The notes beneath the pieces are model-generated. The model searched no databases. It saw only the letters and a program-made list of their open reading frames with translations, and had not been told where the DNA came from. Made by a program: the position numbers and the translations under genes. From a virus, in IMG/VR virus record IMGVR_UViG_3300047552_000200, positions 1 through 46,717 of that record: DNA of 46,717 bases; one strand, written 5' to 3'. Positions 30,846 to 37,492 of this stretch are shown here, in pieces; the first letter of the stretch is position 1; each line of letters opens with the position of its first letter.

Positions 30846-31221
30846 TCTTTTTAATTCGCCAGGTTTTTACATACTCTCTCCTAGATTCAGAACAAATATA
30901 GCAGCGGCAACCCTTTCTATACAAAGAACTGCCATGATCAAGATGCTTCTTAGATTCTTCTCTTGTTTTATTTATATGACAAGATTTGCAAAGAAGTTGA
31001 CACTTAGATAATTCTATATTTAATTCACGGCTCTTACCATTTGCTATAAGATTAGATATAGAGTCTACTTTAGTTGTCCTATCTACGTGATCAAATTCTA
31101 AACTGCTTTTACTACCACAGTTAGCACAGCAAGCTTGAAATACCTCTTCACAAAGTATTCTCAGTCGTTTTCTGTAGTCTTTTTGATAGTCTCTGCGTTG
31201 TTCTTTAGTATATTTACCCAT
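30784..31221 (-). CDS. Free-standing HNH endonuclease running into tRNA-Tyr
   Basis: This 145-residue protein has a zinc-type HNH core: Cys-Ala-Asn-Cys (32-35), Phe-Asp-His (His45), and Cys-Lys-Ser-Cys-His-Ile-Asn-Lys (78-85). A second Cys cluster, Gly-Cys-Arg-Cys-Tyr-Ile-Cys (104-110), occurs after a His-Gly-Ser-Ser-Leu-Tyr motif common in phage HNH proteins. The last 20 codons lie inside tRNA-Tyr and are probably not needed for catalysis. It is likely a homing-type nuclease targeting the tRNA region; the overlap with a tRNA gene resembles insertion next to a conserved site. It starts 5 nt after the small lipoprotein stop. Confidence 0.85.
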   Translation of the reverse strand: MGKYTKEQRRDYQKDYRKRLRILCEEVFQACCANCGSKSSLEFDHVDRTTKVDSISNLIANGKSRELNIELSKCQLLCKSCHINKTREESKKHLDHGSSLYRKGCRCYICSESRREYVKTWRIKKRHSIQVAKEAVCNTVTSETS

Positions 31222-31226
31222 AAACT

Positions 31227-31313
31227 CTATTGCAGTGATTTAAACACATCAAAGGTGGCGCTGCAAGCAGAGAGAAGAATAGCGGCGTTAGCAAGAATAA
31301 AATATTTAATCAT
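31227..31313 (-). CDS. Tiny lipoprotein (28 aa)
   Basis: A 28-codon frame starts at an ATG with AAGGA 8 nt upstream. It encodes a signal peptide (Met-Ile-Lys-Tyr then a hydrophobic core) ending in the lipobox Leu-Ser-Ala-Cys at Cys17, leaving a mature lipid-anchored peptide of only 12 residues. It lies far from the lysis cassette and just upstream of the HNH gene. By analogy with small phage lipoproteins that block receptors it may act in superinfection exclusion. That is inference. Confidence 0.6.
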   Translation of the reverse strand: MIKYFILANAAILLSACSATFDVFKSLQ

Positions 31314-31336
31314 TGTTTTAGTCCTTTGTTGTTAAG

Positions 31337-31861
31337 TTAGTTTTGACCTTTGTGGTCATCTTTGATAGTCTTCTTGTAGTAATGCCCAGAGTGAGTATGG
31401 AAGATGATAATACCTTCAGCTTCAACTTCTGGGTTAAACATAGAACCATATTCTGCCAGATCTGTCAAGGCTTCATTTATAGCAGTCTCAGAAAAAATAC
31501 CTTCATAGAGAATTGGAACTACGTCACAGCATTCTGGGCGAGAGTCTTTCCACCTGTAGGTATTAAACAGAGCAAAATGTTTCTTAGATAGACCATAACC
31601 ACGCTGGATACCTTTACCAAACCATTCACCGTAATGGTATCCTGGGCCAAGTTCTCTAAGTTCCTCCTGGTTAGTCTCTACCCATTTAGCAAAGCCATAG
31701 TTATCATCCTCTGGGGTGATCCAACGATTACGACTACCGGCCCGGACAATACCATCTTCAGCTACATGAACTAACCCATTGGTGCCATCGATTTTCTCAC
31801 TGATCACTATGCTTCTGGAAAGTCTAGGTATTTTAGCAAAGGCGGGGTATTTATCAGTCAT
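31337..31861 (-). CDS. RNA ligase, Rnl2-like nucleotidyltransferase domain
   Basis: This 174-residue protein shows the nucleotidyltransferase motifs in order: motif I Glu-Lys-Ile-Asp-Gly-Thr-Asn (Lys23 as the adenylated lysine), Gly-Ser-Arg-Asn-Arg-Trp, Tyr-Gly-Glu-Trp-Phe-Gly (motif III), Ala-Glu-Gly-Ile-Ile-Ile-Phe (motif IV) and Tyr-Lys-Lys-Thr-Ile-Lys (motif V). It is small, essentially the catalytic core alone. It would seal RNA ends using ATP. It starts next to the nucleotidyltransferase-like gene cluster and complements the Rnl1-type ligase at 41298. Confidence 0.8.
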   Translation of the reverse strand: MTDKYPAFAKIPRLSRSIVISEKIDGTNGLVHVAEDGIVRAGSRNRWITPEDDNYGFAKWVETNQEELRELGPGYHYGEWFGKGIQRGYGLSKKHFALFNTYRWKDSRPECCDVVPILYEGIFSETAINEALTDLAEYGSMFNPEVEAEGIIIFHTHSGHYYKKTIKDDHKGQN

Positions 31862-32204
31862 GTTTAACCTTTTTATACTGAGTTACTGTTACTCCTACTG
31901 GCTCTACTTCTTCCCAGTCAAAAATATCATTGATATAGAACCCATCATAGGAAGCATAAGAAGCTGTTACACGGAAATATCTACCCTTAAGCCTAAATAC
32001 AGATTCAGCGTAGTCTCCCTCACCTTCGCCACCTTCAAAGTGAACTGGTTGCCATTCAAATTTATTTACAAAATCTTGGTCATCGCTGTACACCTCTTGA
32101 TGGAAAAAGATATCCTTGAACTTGCCAGTAATATAATCTTCTGACAAACCTTGTGCTGCGAAAAATTCTTTGATCTCGGTTTGTAGCTCTTTAATAGTTT
32201 GCAT
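31854..32204 (-). CDS. Hypothetical acidic protein
   Basis: This 116-residue protein starts at 32204, selected because AGGAATGGTATA precedes that ATG. It is acidic and aromatic, with Gly-Glu-Gly-Glu-Gly-Asp and Tyr-Ala-Ser-Tyr-Asp-Gly-Phe-Tyr segments, and looks like a small globular protein. I recognise no family. It overlaps both neighbours by a few bases. Confidence 0.65.
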   Translation of the reverse strand: MQTIKELQTEIKEFFAAQGLSEDYITGKFKDIFFHQEVYSDDQDFVNKFEWQPVHFEGGEGEGDYAESVFRLKGRYFRVTASYASYDGFYINDIFDWEEVEPVGVTVTQYKKVKHD

Positions 32205-32973
32205 TATACCATTCCTCTGCTTTGTTGTACCAACCCCATTTACTGTTCTTAGCATAAAATTCATAGTTGTCAACTAAAAATTCAGTAGCCCAGTTTTTAG
32301 TCAAAGATGTTATAGTTTTCTTCAGTGCCAGGTTGTATGCTTTTTGTTTAGGAAAATCAAACTTAGCAGGTATAACCCAGCGTTCTAAAGCTATAACACA
32401 GATCTCCTCTAAAAACAAGTGTAATTTTTCATCCTGGGATAATTTATCAAACTTGAGTTTATCTATCAGGACTTCGCAGTTTTCTTTCAGTACCTTAGTA
32501 TATATTGGTTTATCATAGAAGGCCACAATCTCATGAAGTCTATCATGGTCAACCTTGTAGTCAACATAATCTGTGAAGAATTCTTCCTTAGTTTTGTTTA
32601 GGCTAAGATACTTCTTGTTATCGTGGTGTGTCAGCCAGTATTTATACAAAGCATCATATAACTCAGGTATCTTCTTGCAGCCTAGTTTCCTCAGAGCCAT
32701 AATATCTGACATAGTTTTATGCCAATGAATATCCCAACCAGCATGGCTACATTTTATTGTATAGATAGCATCTGGGGTTGCTACATTGACTTTATCTTTG
32801 GGTATAAGTTGATATAGTTTCTCTGGTATAACGTGGTATTCGTAGTCTCCATCTCTTCTAGGATAATCAAACTGGGTTGCGGCTATGTCTTGGTCTGAGA
32901 TCCATACATCAATATCCTTTGGTTCTCTAAGATAAAGCCCGTTGTAATTAAGTGCCGCAGATCCAACAATCAT
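32191..32973 (-). CDS. Nucleotidyltransferase-like protein
   Basis: This 260-residue protein starts Ile-Val-Gly-Ser-Ala-Ala-Leu, then Pro-Lys-Asp-Ile-Asp-Val-Trp (Asp20, Asp22). This is the Gly-Ser...Asp-x-Asp signature of polymerase-beta-type nucleotidyltransferases. The rest is helical with a Cys-His and a Lys-Phe-Asp-Phe-Pro segment. It lies beside a small RNA ligase. It could modify an RNA end or a protein target, but the substrate is unknown. RNA-repair involvement is contextual inference. Confidence 0.7.
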   Translation of the reverse strand: MIVGSAALNYNGLYLREPKDIDVWISDQDIAATQFDYPRRDGDYEYHVIPEKLYQLIPKDKVNVATPDAIYTIKCSHAGWDIHWHKTMSDIMALRKLGCKKIPELYDALYKYWLTHHDNKKYLSLNKTKEEFFTDYVDYKVDHDRLHEIVAFYDKPIYTKVLKENCEVLIDKLKFDKLSQDEKLHLFLEEICVIALERWVIPAKFDFPKQKAYNLALKKTITSLTKNWATEFLVDNYEFYAKNSKWGWYNKAEEWYNANY

Positions 32974-32975
32974 AG

Positions 32976-33839
32976 TTAACCCTCAATGTAATTCTTCCAC
33001 ACTGTTGTCTTAGCTTTGCTATGCTCACAGGGCTTTCTAGTAATTTTAGTATGGCAGATACCATCTTTGTATGGGCAGTATTCACACACCTTACCTAAGA
33101 TTTTCTTCCCTGTCAACTTCCCATTGAAACTTTCTTCTTCGATACCAGGGCAAGGAGGAATGTCATCTGGGCTGTAAGTGATATGCTTAGCTTTAGCTTT
33201 GATATCTGCTACATACTTCTCTCTTAGACGCTTATGTTCATGTTGAGGTATCTCTACGACTTTCCACATACCAGAAGACTTATCTATGACGATCCAGCCT
33301 CCTGCGGGGATTCCTGCTGCCTCAGAGTAACCAAAAAGCTGCCCGAAGTAACCAAAGTCATCTTTAGCTTCCAAAGTAGACCAATCTACAAACTTGTACT
33401 GGAAAGCATTAGGTGAAGCTGTCTTGACATCCCAGATAAGTCCATCAATATCAAAGATGATATCAAGCTCCCCAGGAATACTAATATTCTCATCTACGAC
33501 TAAGGTAACCTTCTCTGCCTGGGAAAACTTGACTCCAGCATGCTTCAGTAAAGTTACAAATACGGCCTCATAAAGATGGCCATAGGTTACTCTCATAAGA
33601 AAGCCCGGGGTCATCTCTTCCCTGCCATATTTTTTTTGTAAAAGTTGCTGCCTCAGATCTCGGCCAATACCTGACATTCTAAGGTTAAAACCTTTATCTT
33701 GCCTAGTAAAACTTGAACTAATCTTCTTAGTAACCTCACTACCAATGTCTGTAGCAATAGCCTCTACTATCTCCGAGGGGGCAGTATTATTACATATCTT
33801 GGTCAATAAGTCAAGTACTTTCTTTTCCCACTCAGCCAT
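32976..33839 (-). CDS. Cas4/RecB-like exonuclease
   Basis: This 287-residue protein has Tyr-Gly-His-Leu-Tyr-Glu (85-91), Gly-Glu-Leu-Asp-Ile...Trp-Asp-Val-Lys-Thr (Asp126, Asp137, Lys139) and Gly-Gln-Leu-Phe-Gly-Tyr. These are the motifs of the PD-(D/E)XK RecB/Cas4 nuclease fold. Four C-terminal cysteines (252, 255, 262, 271), with Cys230 nearby, could bind an iron-sulfur cluster as in Cas4. It probably resects or degrades DNA during recombination, alongside the SSB-like protein. A 62-nt structured element lies in its leader. No other CRISPR genes occur. Confidence 0.85.
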   Translation of the reverse strand: MAEWEKKVLDLLTKICNNTAPSEIVEAIATDIGSEVTKKISSSFTRQDKGFNLRMSGIGRDLRQQLLQKKYGREEMTPGFLMRVTYGHLYEAVFVTLLKHAGVKFSQAEKVTLVVDENISIPGELDIIFDIDGLIWDVKTASPNAFQYKFVDWSTLEAKDDFGYFGQLFGYSEAAGIPAGGWIVIDKSSGMWKVVEIPQHEHKRLREKYVADIKAKAKHITYSPDDIPPCPGIEEESFNGKLTGKKILGKVCEYCPYKDGICHTKITRKPCEHSKAKTTVWKNYIEG

Positions 33840-33865
33840 TATCTTTATTTCCTAGGTTTGTTAAT

Positions 33866-33927
33866 AGTTATACGGGCTACCAGTGGCGACCGGCACTTAC
33901 CGAAGTTCCTCTTAGCACCCTATAACT
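33866..33927 (-). promoter_or_regulatory. Structured leader element upstream of the exonuclease gene
   Basis: The outer stem AGTTATA/TATAACT (33866-33872 with 33921-33927) continues with GGG/CCC and CTA/TAG pairs. It encloses ~35 nt with further small hairpins such as CGG/CCG. It fills the 92-nt gap between the stop at 33932 and the ATG at 33839 and has no T run. On the transcribed strand it contains AGAGGAAC and CGCCACTGG, a faint echo of cobalamin riboswitch core segments, but the element is far shorter than that class. Confidence 0.4.
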
Positions 33928-33931
33928 TAAT

Positions 33932-34111
33932 TTATACTACTTTGATTTTTTTAACTTTTAATAAAGAGCTATAGAATTTATTAATATGAGCCTGGGCATC
34001 CTCTACAGTTTTAAATGTCACAGGAGTAATATTACCATTTCCTCCACTTGAATAATTAATAGAGCCAACAAAGCCATCCTTATCTTTATCCCATATACCA
34101 TAAACTACCAT
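33932..34111 (-). CDS. Small hypothetical protein (59 aa)
   Basis: This frame starts at an ATG with GAGAGG 4-5 nt upstream and ends at TAA. It reads Val-Val-Tyr-Gly-Ile-Trp-Asp-Lys-Asp-Lys-Asp-Gly-Phe-Val-Gly...Phe-Lys-Thr-Val-Glu-Asp-Ala-Gln-Ala-His-Ile, ending in a basic Lys-Val-Lys-Lys. It resembles short phage proteins of unknown function with a beta-beta-alpha layout. It lies directly after a terminator-like hairpin. Confidence 0.62.
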   Translation of the reverse strand: MVVYGIWDKDKDGFVGSINYSSGGNGNITPVTFKTVEDAQAHINKFYSSLLKVKKIKVV

Positions 34112-34125
34112 AGCACCTCTCCACT

Positions 34126-34171
34126 AAAAAGATACCCTCAGTATAAATACTTTCATAGATATACCGAGGGT
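34126..34171 (-). terminator. Putative leftward terminator after the SSB-like gene
   Basis: On the minus strand ACCCTC-c-GTATA pairs with TATAC-a-GAGGGT across a 14-15 nt loop (34134-34171), followed by ATCTTTTT. It lies downstream of the SSB-like gene and would reduce read-through into the exonuclease genes. The internal mismatch and the A in the tract make it moderate. Confidence 0.65.
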
Positions 34172-34211
34172 TTAGGTTATGCACACAATCTAATGAAACT
34201 TAGTTTAGTTT

Positions 34212-34967
34212 TTAAAACACACTCTCATCATCGTCATCATCTCGGGCATTAACTGGGGTATCCGAGTCACCCTTGTTCCTAGACTTATATTGACGCAGAA
34301 TCCACGAGTTTTGCTGTTCAACGTGTTTGTCTGCGGTCTTATACGCCTCTACAATACTATCATCCCCAGGCAGATCTGTCTTAAGGATCTGAGCTACAAA
34401 ATACCCCTTTTCATTCAGAGATACTTTAATAGAGGTCGAGAACAGGCTCTCAGTTTGCAGTTCATCCAGGAAAGTACTCAGAGCCATAGCTTTAGCCGAA
34501 GGCAGTTGCAATCGGATAAGTTCACCTGTGGATTCCAGGATAGCATAGAGCACACCGTAGTATTCACCTTTGGCTTTGTTAGCTTCTTTCTTTTCCTCAG
34601 ACCAATTAGCTGCCTCTTTGTTAGTAGCACGGCCACACATTTCAGTACCGAAGGTGTCAAAGAACTTACCCTGCTCCCCCCTCTTAACCATGACAGTTTC
34701 ACCCAGAGGACGATAGTTGTCTTTCTTAGATCCTCGGCGCATAAACTTACCATAGAAGTCCAAAGGGCGCAATGAGATAGAGCTACCGTGGTTAATCGTC
34801 TCCTCACCTACAATACTCTGGAAAGTCTTAGTTCCATTATTAATAGAAAGAGAAGTAACTACAACATTATCAGTTTTAGGTGCCTCTGCCTTCTTAGGTT
34901 TTGCCCGAGATGCAAGATAGCTTTCACTATCCTTACTCAGTTTATCGTTCTTAGCTGCTTTGGTCAT
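34212..34967 (-). CDS. Single-stranded DNA-binding-like protein
   Basis: This 251-residue protein has a basic disordered N-terminus, a beta-rich middle, and a C-terminus of five Asp residues followed by Glu-Ser-Val-Phe. The acidic tail ending in Phe is the hallmark of phage and bacterial SSBs, which use it to contact polymerase and helicase. It lies in the replication and recombination cluster. The central fold is not diagnostic by eye, so the family is inferred. Confidence 0.65.
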   Translation of the reverse strand: MTKAAKNDKLSKDSESYLASRAKPKKAEAPKTDNVVVTSLSINNGTKTFQSIVGEETINHGSSISLRPLDFYGKFMRRGSKKDNYRPLGETVMVKRGEQGKFFDTFGTEMCGRATNKEAANWSEEKKEANKAKGEYYGVLYAILESTGELIRLQLPSAKAMALSTFLDELQTESLFSTSIKVSLNEKGYFVAQILKTDLPGDDSIVEAYKTADKHVEQQNSWILRQYKSRNKGDSDTPVNARDDDDDESVF

Positions 34968-35145
34968 TATTTACTCCGTTGTTAATTTCATTGATAGCTT
35001 GATCATAGTTCTTTCGGGTAGTCTCAAAGTCCTTGTAGTTCTTAATGCTCCTGGGGAATACCTTATAGAAGATAAACTTGTACAAGAACCATAGGAATAC
35101 GAAGGCTATAAGAAACTCTCCCAGAGGCAAGAGTAACTTGGTCAT
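34951..35145 (-). CDS. Small membrane protein
   Basis: This 64-residue protein has a single strong hydrophobic segment (residues ~8-30, Phe/Leu/Ile-rich) and a polar C-terminal tail with Asn and Asp. It directly follows the SPFH gene with 1 bp between stop and start, and overlaps the SSB-like gene by 17 bp. It may be a membrane partner of the SPFH protein; this is from adjacency only. Confidence 0.65.
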   Translation of the reverse strand: MTKLLLPLGEFLIAFVFLWFLYKFIFYKVFPRSIKNYKDFETTRKNYDQAINEINNGVNNDQSS

Positions 35146-35146
35146 A

Positions 35147-36316
35147 CTACTTAACCTCCGTTGCCATGTTTTTACTAATCTTAATCAGAGATTCCAAGCC
35201 AACTGCGTCAAAGGGATTGATAGCTTGGCCATTACTATTGCCACCAAGTACCATCAACTTGGGCAATTGAACCTTAGCAAGCTGCATAGCTACACCAATA
35301 GCGGTATCTCGGTCAATCTGAGCTTTTTCCAGAGGTGACAGACCAGCGGCAACCTTGAGAGAAGCGGCACGGGCATCTGCTTCACCACGGGCAATAATAG
35401 CTTTCTTAACTTCGATTGCTTTCAATGCTTGTTGTTCTGCGACTTCTTTCTCTTTCTCAGCTTCGATCACAGCTTTCTTCTTGATAACCAGGGCTTCTGC
35501 CTCAGCCAGTGCTACGTTAGCCTTACCTTGTTCCTGAGCCGTGATAGCATCTTGCTTAGCTCGTTCAGCTTTGGCTTTAGCTACGACTTGTTCCTGCTCT
35601 GCTTCCTTGCGCTTCGCAATCAGTTCGTCGGTTTTTTCATCGAAGTTAGGATCATCAATGATAAGCTGTACCAGTTCAATACCATAGCGCTTAAAGGTAC
35701 TAGGCTCGGATACAATTGGTTTACCTTCATCGTTGGTACGCACCATGACATTACGCTCAATGAAACGGTTGCCATCGTCATCTTTTTTCAAAGTCTCAGT
35801 ATAAGAAGTAGCATAGATACCATTCTTAATCTGCTCATTAACAAGTTGAACAAAGTCGGCTCTCCGCGAGGAATAAACTTCTTCGGCACCAAACATAGAT
35901 GCTGTCTGACGAATCGCCGCAGATACACTTTGACGAATTAGATCACTTTGTACAGCCTCGTAGCTACGAAAATCCTGGTGAATTTGAAGCAACTGAGTTT
36001 CTCCCCCAGGCAGCCGATACTTAATCTGGCCACTAATTTCTGCGGTAGAAGCATCGTTGAAACGGACTGTGATAGGCATATCTGCGCCAAAGGTGTATAC
36101 ATCTGAGATCTTATAGGTATGGATATCGCCAAAGAACTGATTATACACCCCAGGTGTTGCCCGAACAGACATTTCCCCAGATCCAGCAGCCTGTTTAACT
36201 TGGATATACCCAGCATCGTTAGTTTCAAACAGCTGAGTAGACAGTGCAAGTGTAGCTACAGCAGCCAAGGCCATTACACCGAATACAATTTTCTTAGTTA
36301 CGCTCATAGGTTCCAT
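35147..36316 (-). CDS. SPFH/Band 7 (prohibitin-like) membrane protein
   Basis: This 389-residue protein has an N-terminal membrane anchor (residues ~8-28), a Band 7 domain (~35-215), and a long Ala/Glu/Lys coiled coil (~225-330). The coiled coil is full of Ala-Glu-Ala and Glu-Ala-Arg repeats, ending in a short hydrophobic tail. This is the HflK/HflC/stomatin/prohibitin layout, which forms ring-like assemblies in membranes and often modulates FtsH-type proteases. The role in this phage is unknown. An alternative start three codons downstream (36307) is possible; AGGAG lies 12 nt before the first ATG. Confidence 0.85.
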   Translation of the reverse strand: MEPMSVTKKIVFGVMALAAVATLALSTQLFETNDAGYIQVKQAAGSGEMSVRATPGVYNQFFGDIHTYKISDVYTFGADMPITVRFNDASTAEISGQIKYRLPGGETQLLQIHQDFRSYEAVQSDLIRQSVSAAIRQTASMFGAEEVYSSRRADFVQLVNEQIKNGIYATSYTETLKKDDDGNRFIERNVMVRTNDEGKPIVSEPSTFKRYGIELVQLIIDDPNFDEKTDELIAKRKEAEQEQVVAKAKAERAKQDAITAQEQGKANVALAEAEALVIKKKAVIEAEKEKEVAEQQALKAIEVKKAIIARGEADARAASLKVAAGLSPLEKAQIDRDTAIGVAMQLAKVQLPKLMVLGGNSNGQAINPFDAVGLESLIKISKNMATEVK

Positions 36317-36415
36317 CTTAGTTATTTACTCCTGGGTTATTAAACTTAGTTATACGATCTCTAATCTCAGATAGTGTAGTTTCTTAGGGCAACTTACCAT
36401 CTTTGAACACTGTTG

Positions 36416-36895
36416 TCAAGCAGCTTTCTCAGAGAAATTACATACAGTGACATTAATATCCTCGTTATTGAAGATAACTTCCAGCAAAGGTTTTACCTCA
36501 GTATCCCAATCTAAGCCACCATGACCACAGCCAATACGGGGAAGGTAGATATCCTTTACACCCCATTCAAATGCACGCAGCATCACAAACAACATAGATT
36601 TAGCAATAGCACCGAGAGAAGCATAACGAGCACCATCACAGCCATAGTTTTCCTGGGTGAAAGCATTGCATACAACCAAAGGTTTATCTTCGGTCATATC
36701 AACAGCTACAAAGTTAACAGAACCCAGAGTACGTACACTATCAGGTACTTTGAGATATTCTTCTTTCACTACTGGCCATTTTTCAAGGATAGCTTTTGCT
36801 ACGCCAGAACCCATAGTCTTTTGACAGTTTACACCTTGGACGATAATGGCTGGGCCTTCGACTGTGGTGATATCTTTGGTAATTTCTTTAATCAT
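36416..36895 (-). CDS. Macro-domain protein
   Basis: This 159-residue protein shows the macro-domain ADP-ribose site: Val-Gln-Gly-Val-Asn-Cys (Asn23), Met-Gly-Ser-Gly-Val-Ala (28-33), and Leu-Pro-Arg-Ile-Gly-Cys-Gly-His-Gly-Gly-Leu-Asp-Trp near residues 118-130. This closely resembles single-domain macrodomains that bind or hydrolyse ADP-ribosyl groups or ADP-ribose-1''-phosphate. It may counter host ADP-ribosylation defence or process by-products of RNA repair. Both roles are inference. It overlaps the MazG-like gene by 4 bp. Confidence 0.85.
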   Translation of the reverse strand: MIKEITKDITTVEGPAIIVQGVNCQKTMGSGVAKAILEKWPVVKEEYLKVPDSVRTLGSVNFVAVDMTEDKPLVVCNAFTQENYGCDGARYASLGAIAKSMLFVMLRAFEWGVKDIYLPRIGCGHGGLDWDTEVKPLLEVIFNNEDINVTVCNFSEKAA

Positions 36896-37239
36896 TGTTT
36901 ATCCTTACGTTCCTGGGCTGCTTGATCTGAATATTTCAACTCTGAGTATCTACGAGAAAGTTTGTCTTGGTTATACCCTAGAATATACTCTCTGTCAACC
37001 CCAATAATTTGTCGAATACCTTCCATGTAGAACTCTAAGTCCCCTAACTCTTCTATAATATTCTCAGTATCCCTGGGCTTACCATAGACTACGTGCTTTT
37101 TAACTGCATCCAAGAGTTCTCCAGCTTCCCCAGATACACCAGTAGCCATGTGCCAAAGATGAGCTGTTTCCTTAGTTAGGTCCTTGATGATATCATCGCC
37201 ATCTTTAACAAGATCTGCTACAAAGTGTTTATAATCCAT
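36892..37239 (-). CDS. MazG-like nucleotide pyrophosphohydrolase
   Basis: This 115-residue protein carries the MazG pattern Gly-Glu-Ala-Gly-Glu-Leu-Leu-Asp-Ala (residues ~36-44), then Glu-Glu-Leu-Gly-Asp-Leu-Glu (~63-69), in an all-helical fold. These enzymes cleave nucleoside triphosphates or (p)ppGpp-related substrates. It probably tunes nucleotide pools during infection. AGGAAAT precedes the ATG. Confidence 0.85.
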   Translation of the reverse strand: MDYKHFVADLVKDGDDIIKDLTKETAHLWHMATGVSGEAGELLDAVKKHVVYGKPRDTENIIEELGDLEFYMEGIRQIIGVDREYILGYNQDKLSRRYSELKYSDQAAQERKDKQ

Positions 37240-37249
37240 AATTTATTTC

Positions 37250-37492
37250 CTATACTGCTAAACGAAGAATTTCAAAGAAAATATTAAGAGCAAACATAAA
37301 CCCATTTAACATTAATGTCAAGAGAAAAGCAAGGCCATAGTGAACTTCCACAGGGACTCCCTTAAAATAGGTAAACCAGAACTCTAAGTTACGCTCAGTC
37401 CACAGACTCAGAAGTCCTACTACAGTAATAAATAAACCAATGAATACTACGGCTTCTGCGCCTGTCAGTGTTCTTTTTGTAGATATCTTCAT
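37250..37492 (-). CDS. Small two-helix membrane protein
   Basis: This 80-residue protein has two hydrophobic segments (~13-32 and ~52-76) joined by a Trp/Phe/Tyr-rich polar loop, and a basic N-terminus. It begins with GGAG upstream and overlaps the DNA polymerase stop by one base. No family is recognised; the layout would suit a membrane modifier such as an antiholin or exclusion factor. Confidence 0.65.
   Translation of the reverse strand: MKISTKRTLTGAEAVVFIGLFITVVGLLSLWTERNLEFWFTYFKGVPVEVHYGLAFLLTLMLNGFMFALNIFFEILRLAV

Noticed and set aside
32976-33839. CRISPR-Cas remnant, because of the Cas4-like gene
   Set aside because: No repeat array and no other cas genes. Such nucleases are common in phage recombination modules.
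34290-34775. 161-codon plus-strand frame opposite the SSB-like gene
   Set aside because: No motif or start signal, and no reason for an isolated rightward gene in the leftward operon.
35429-35941. 170-codon plus-strand frame opposite the SPFH gene
   Set aside because: It is a Phe/Leu/Ser-rich mirror of Ala/Glu/Lys coiled-coil codons, with no ribosome site and no recognisable domain.
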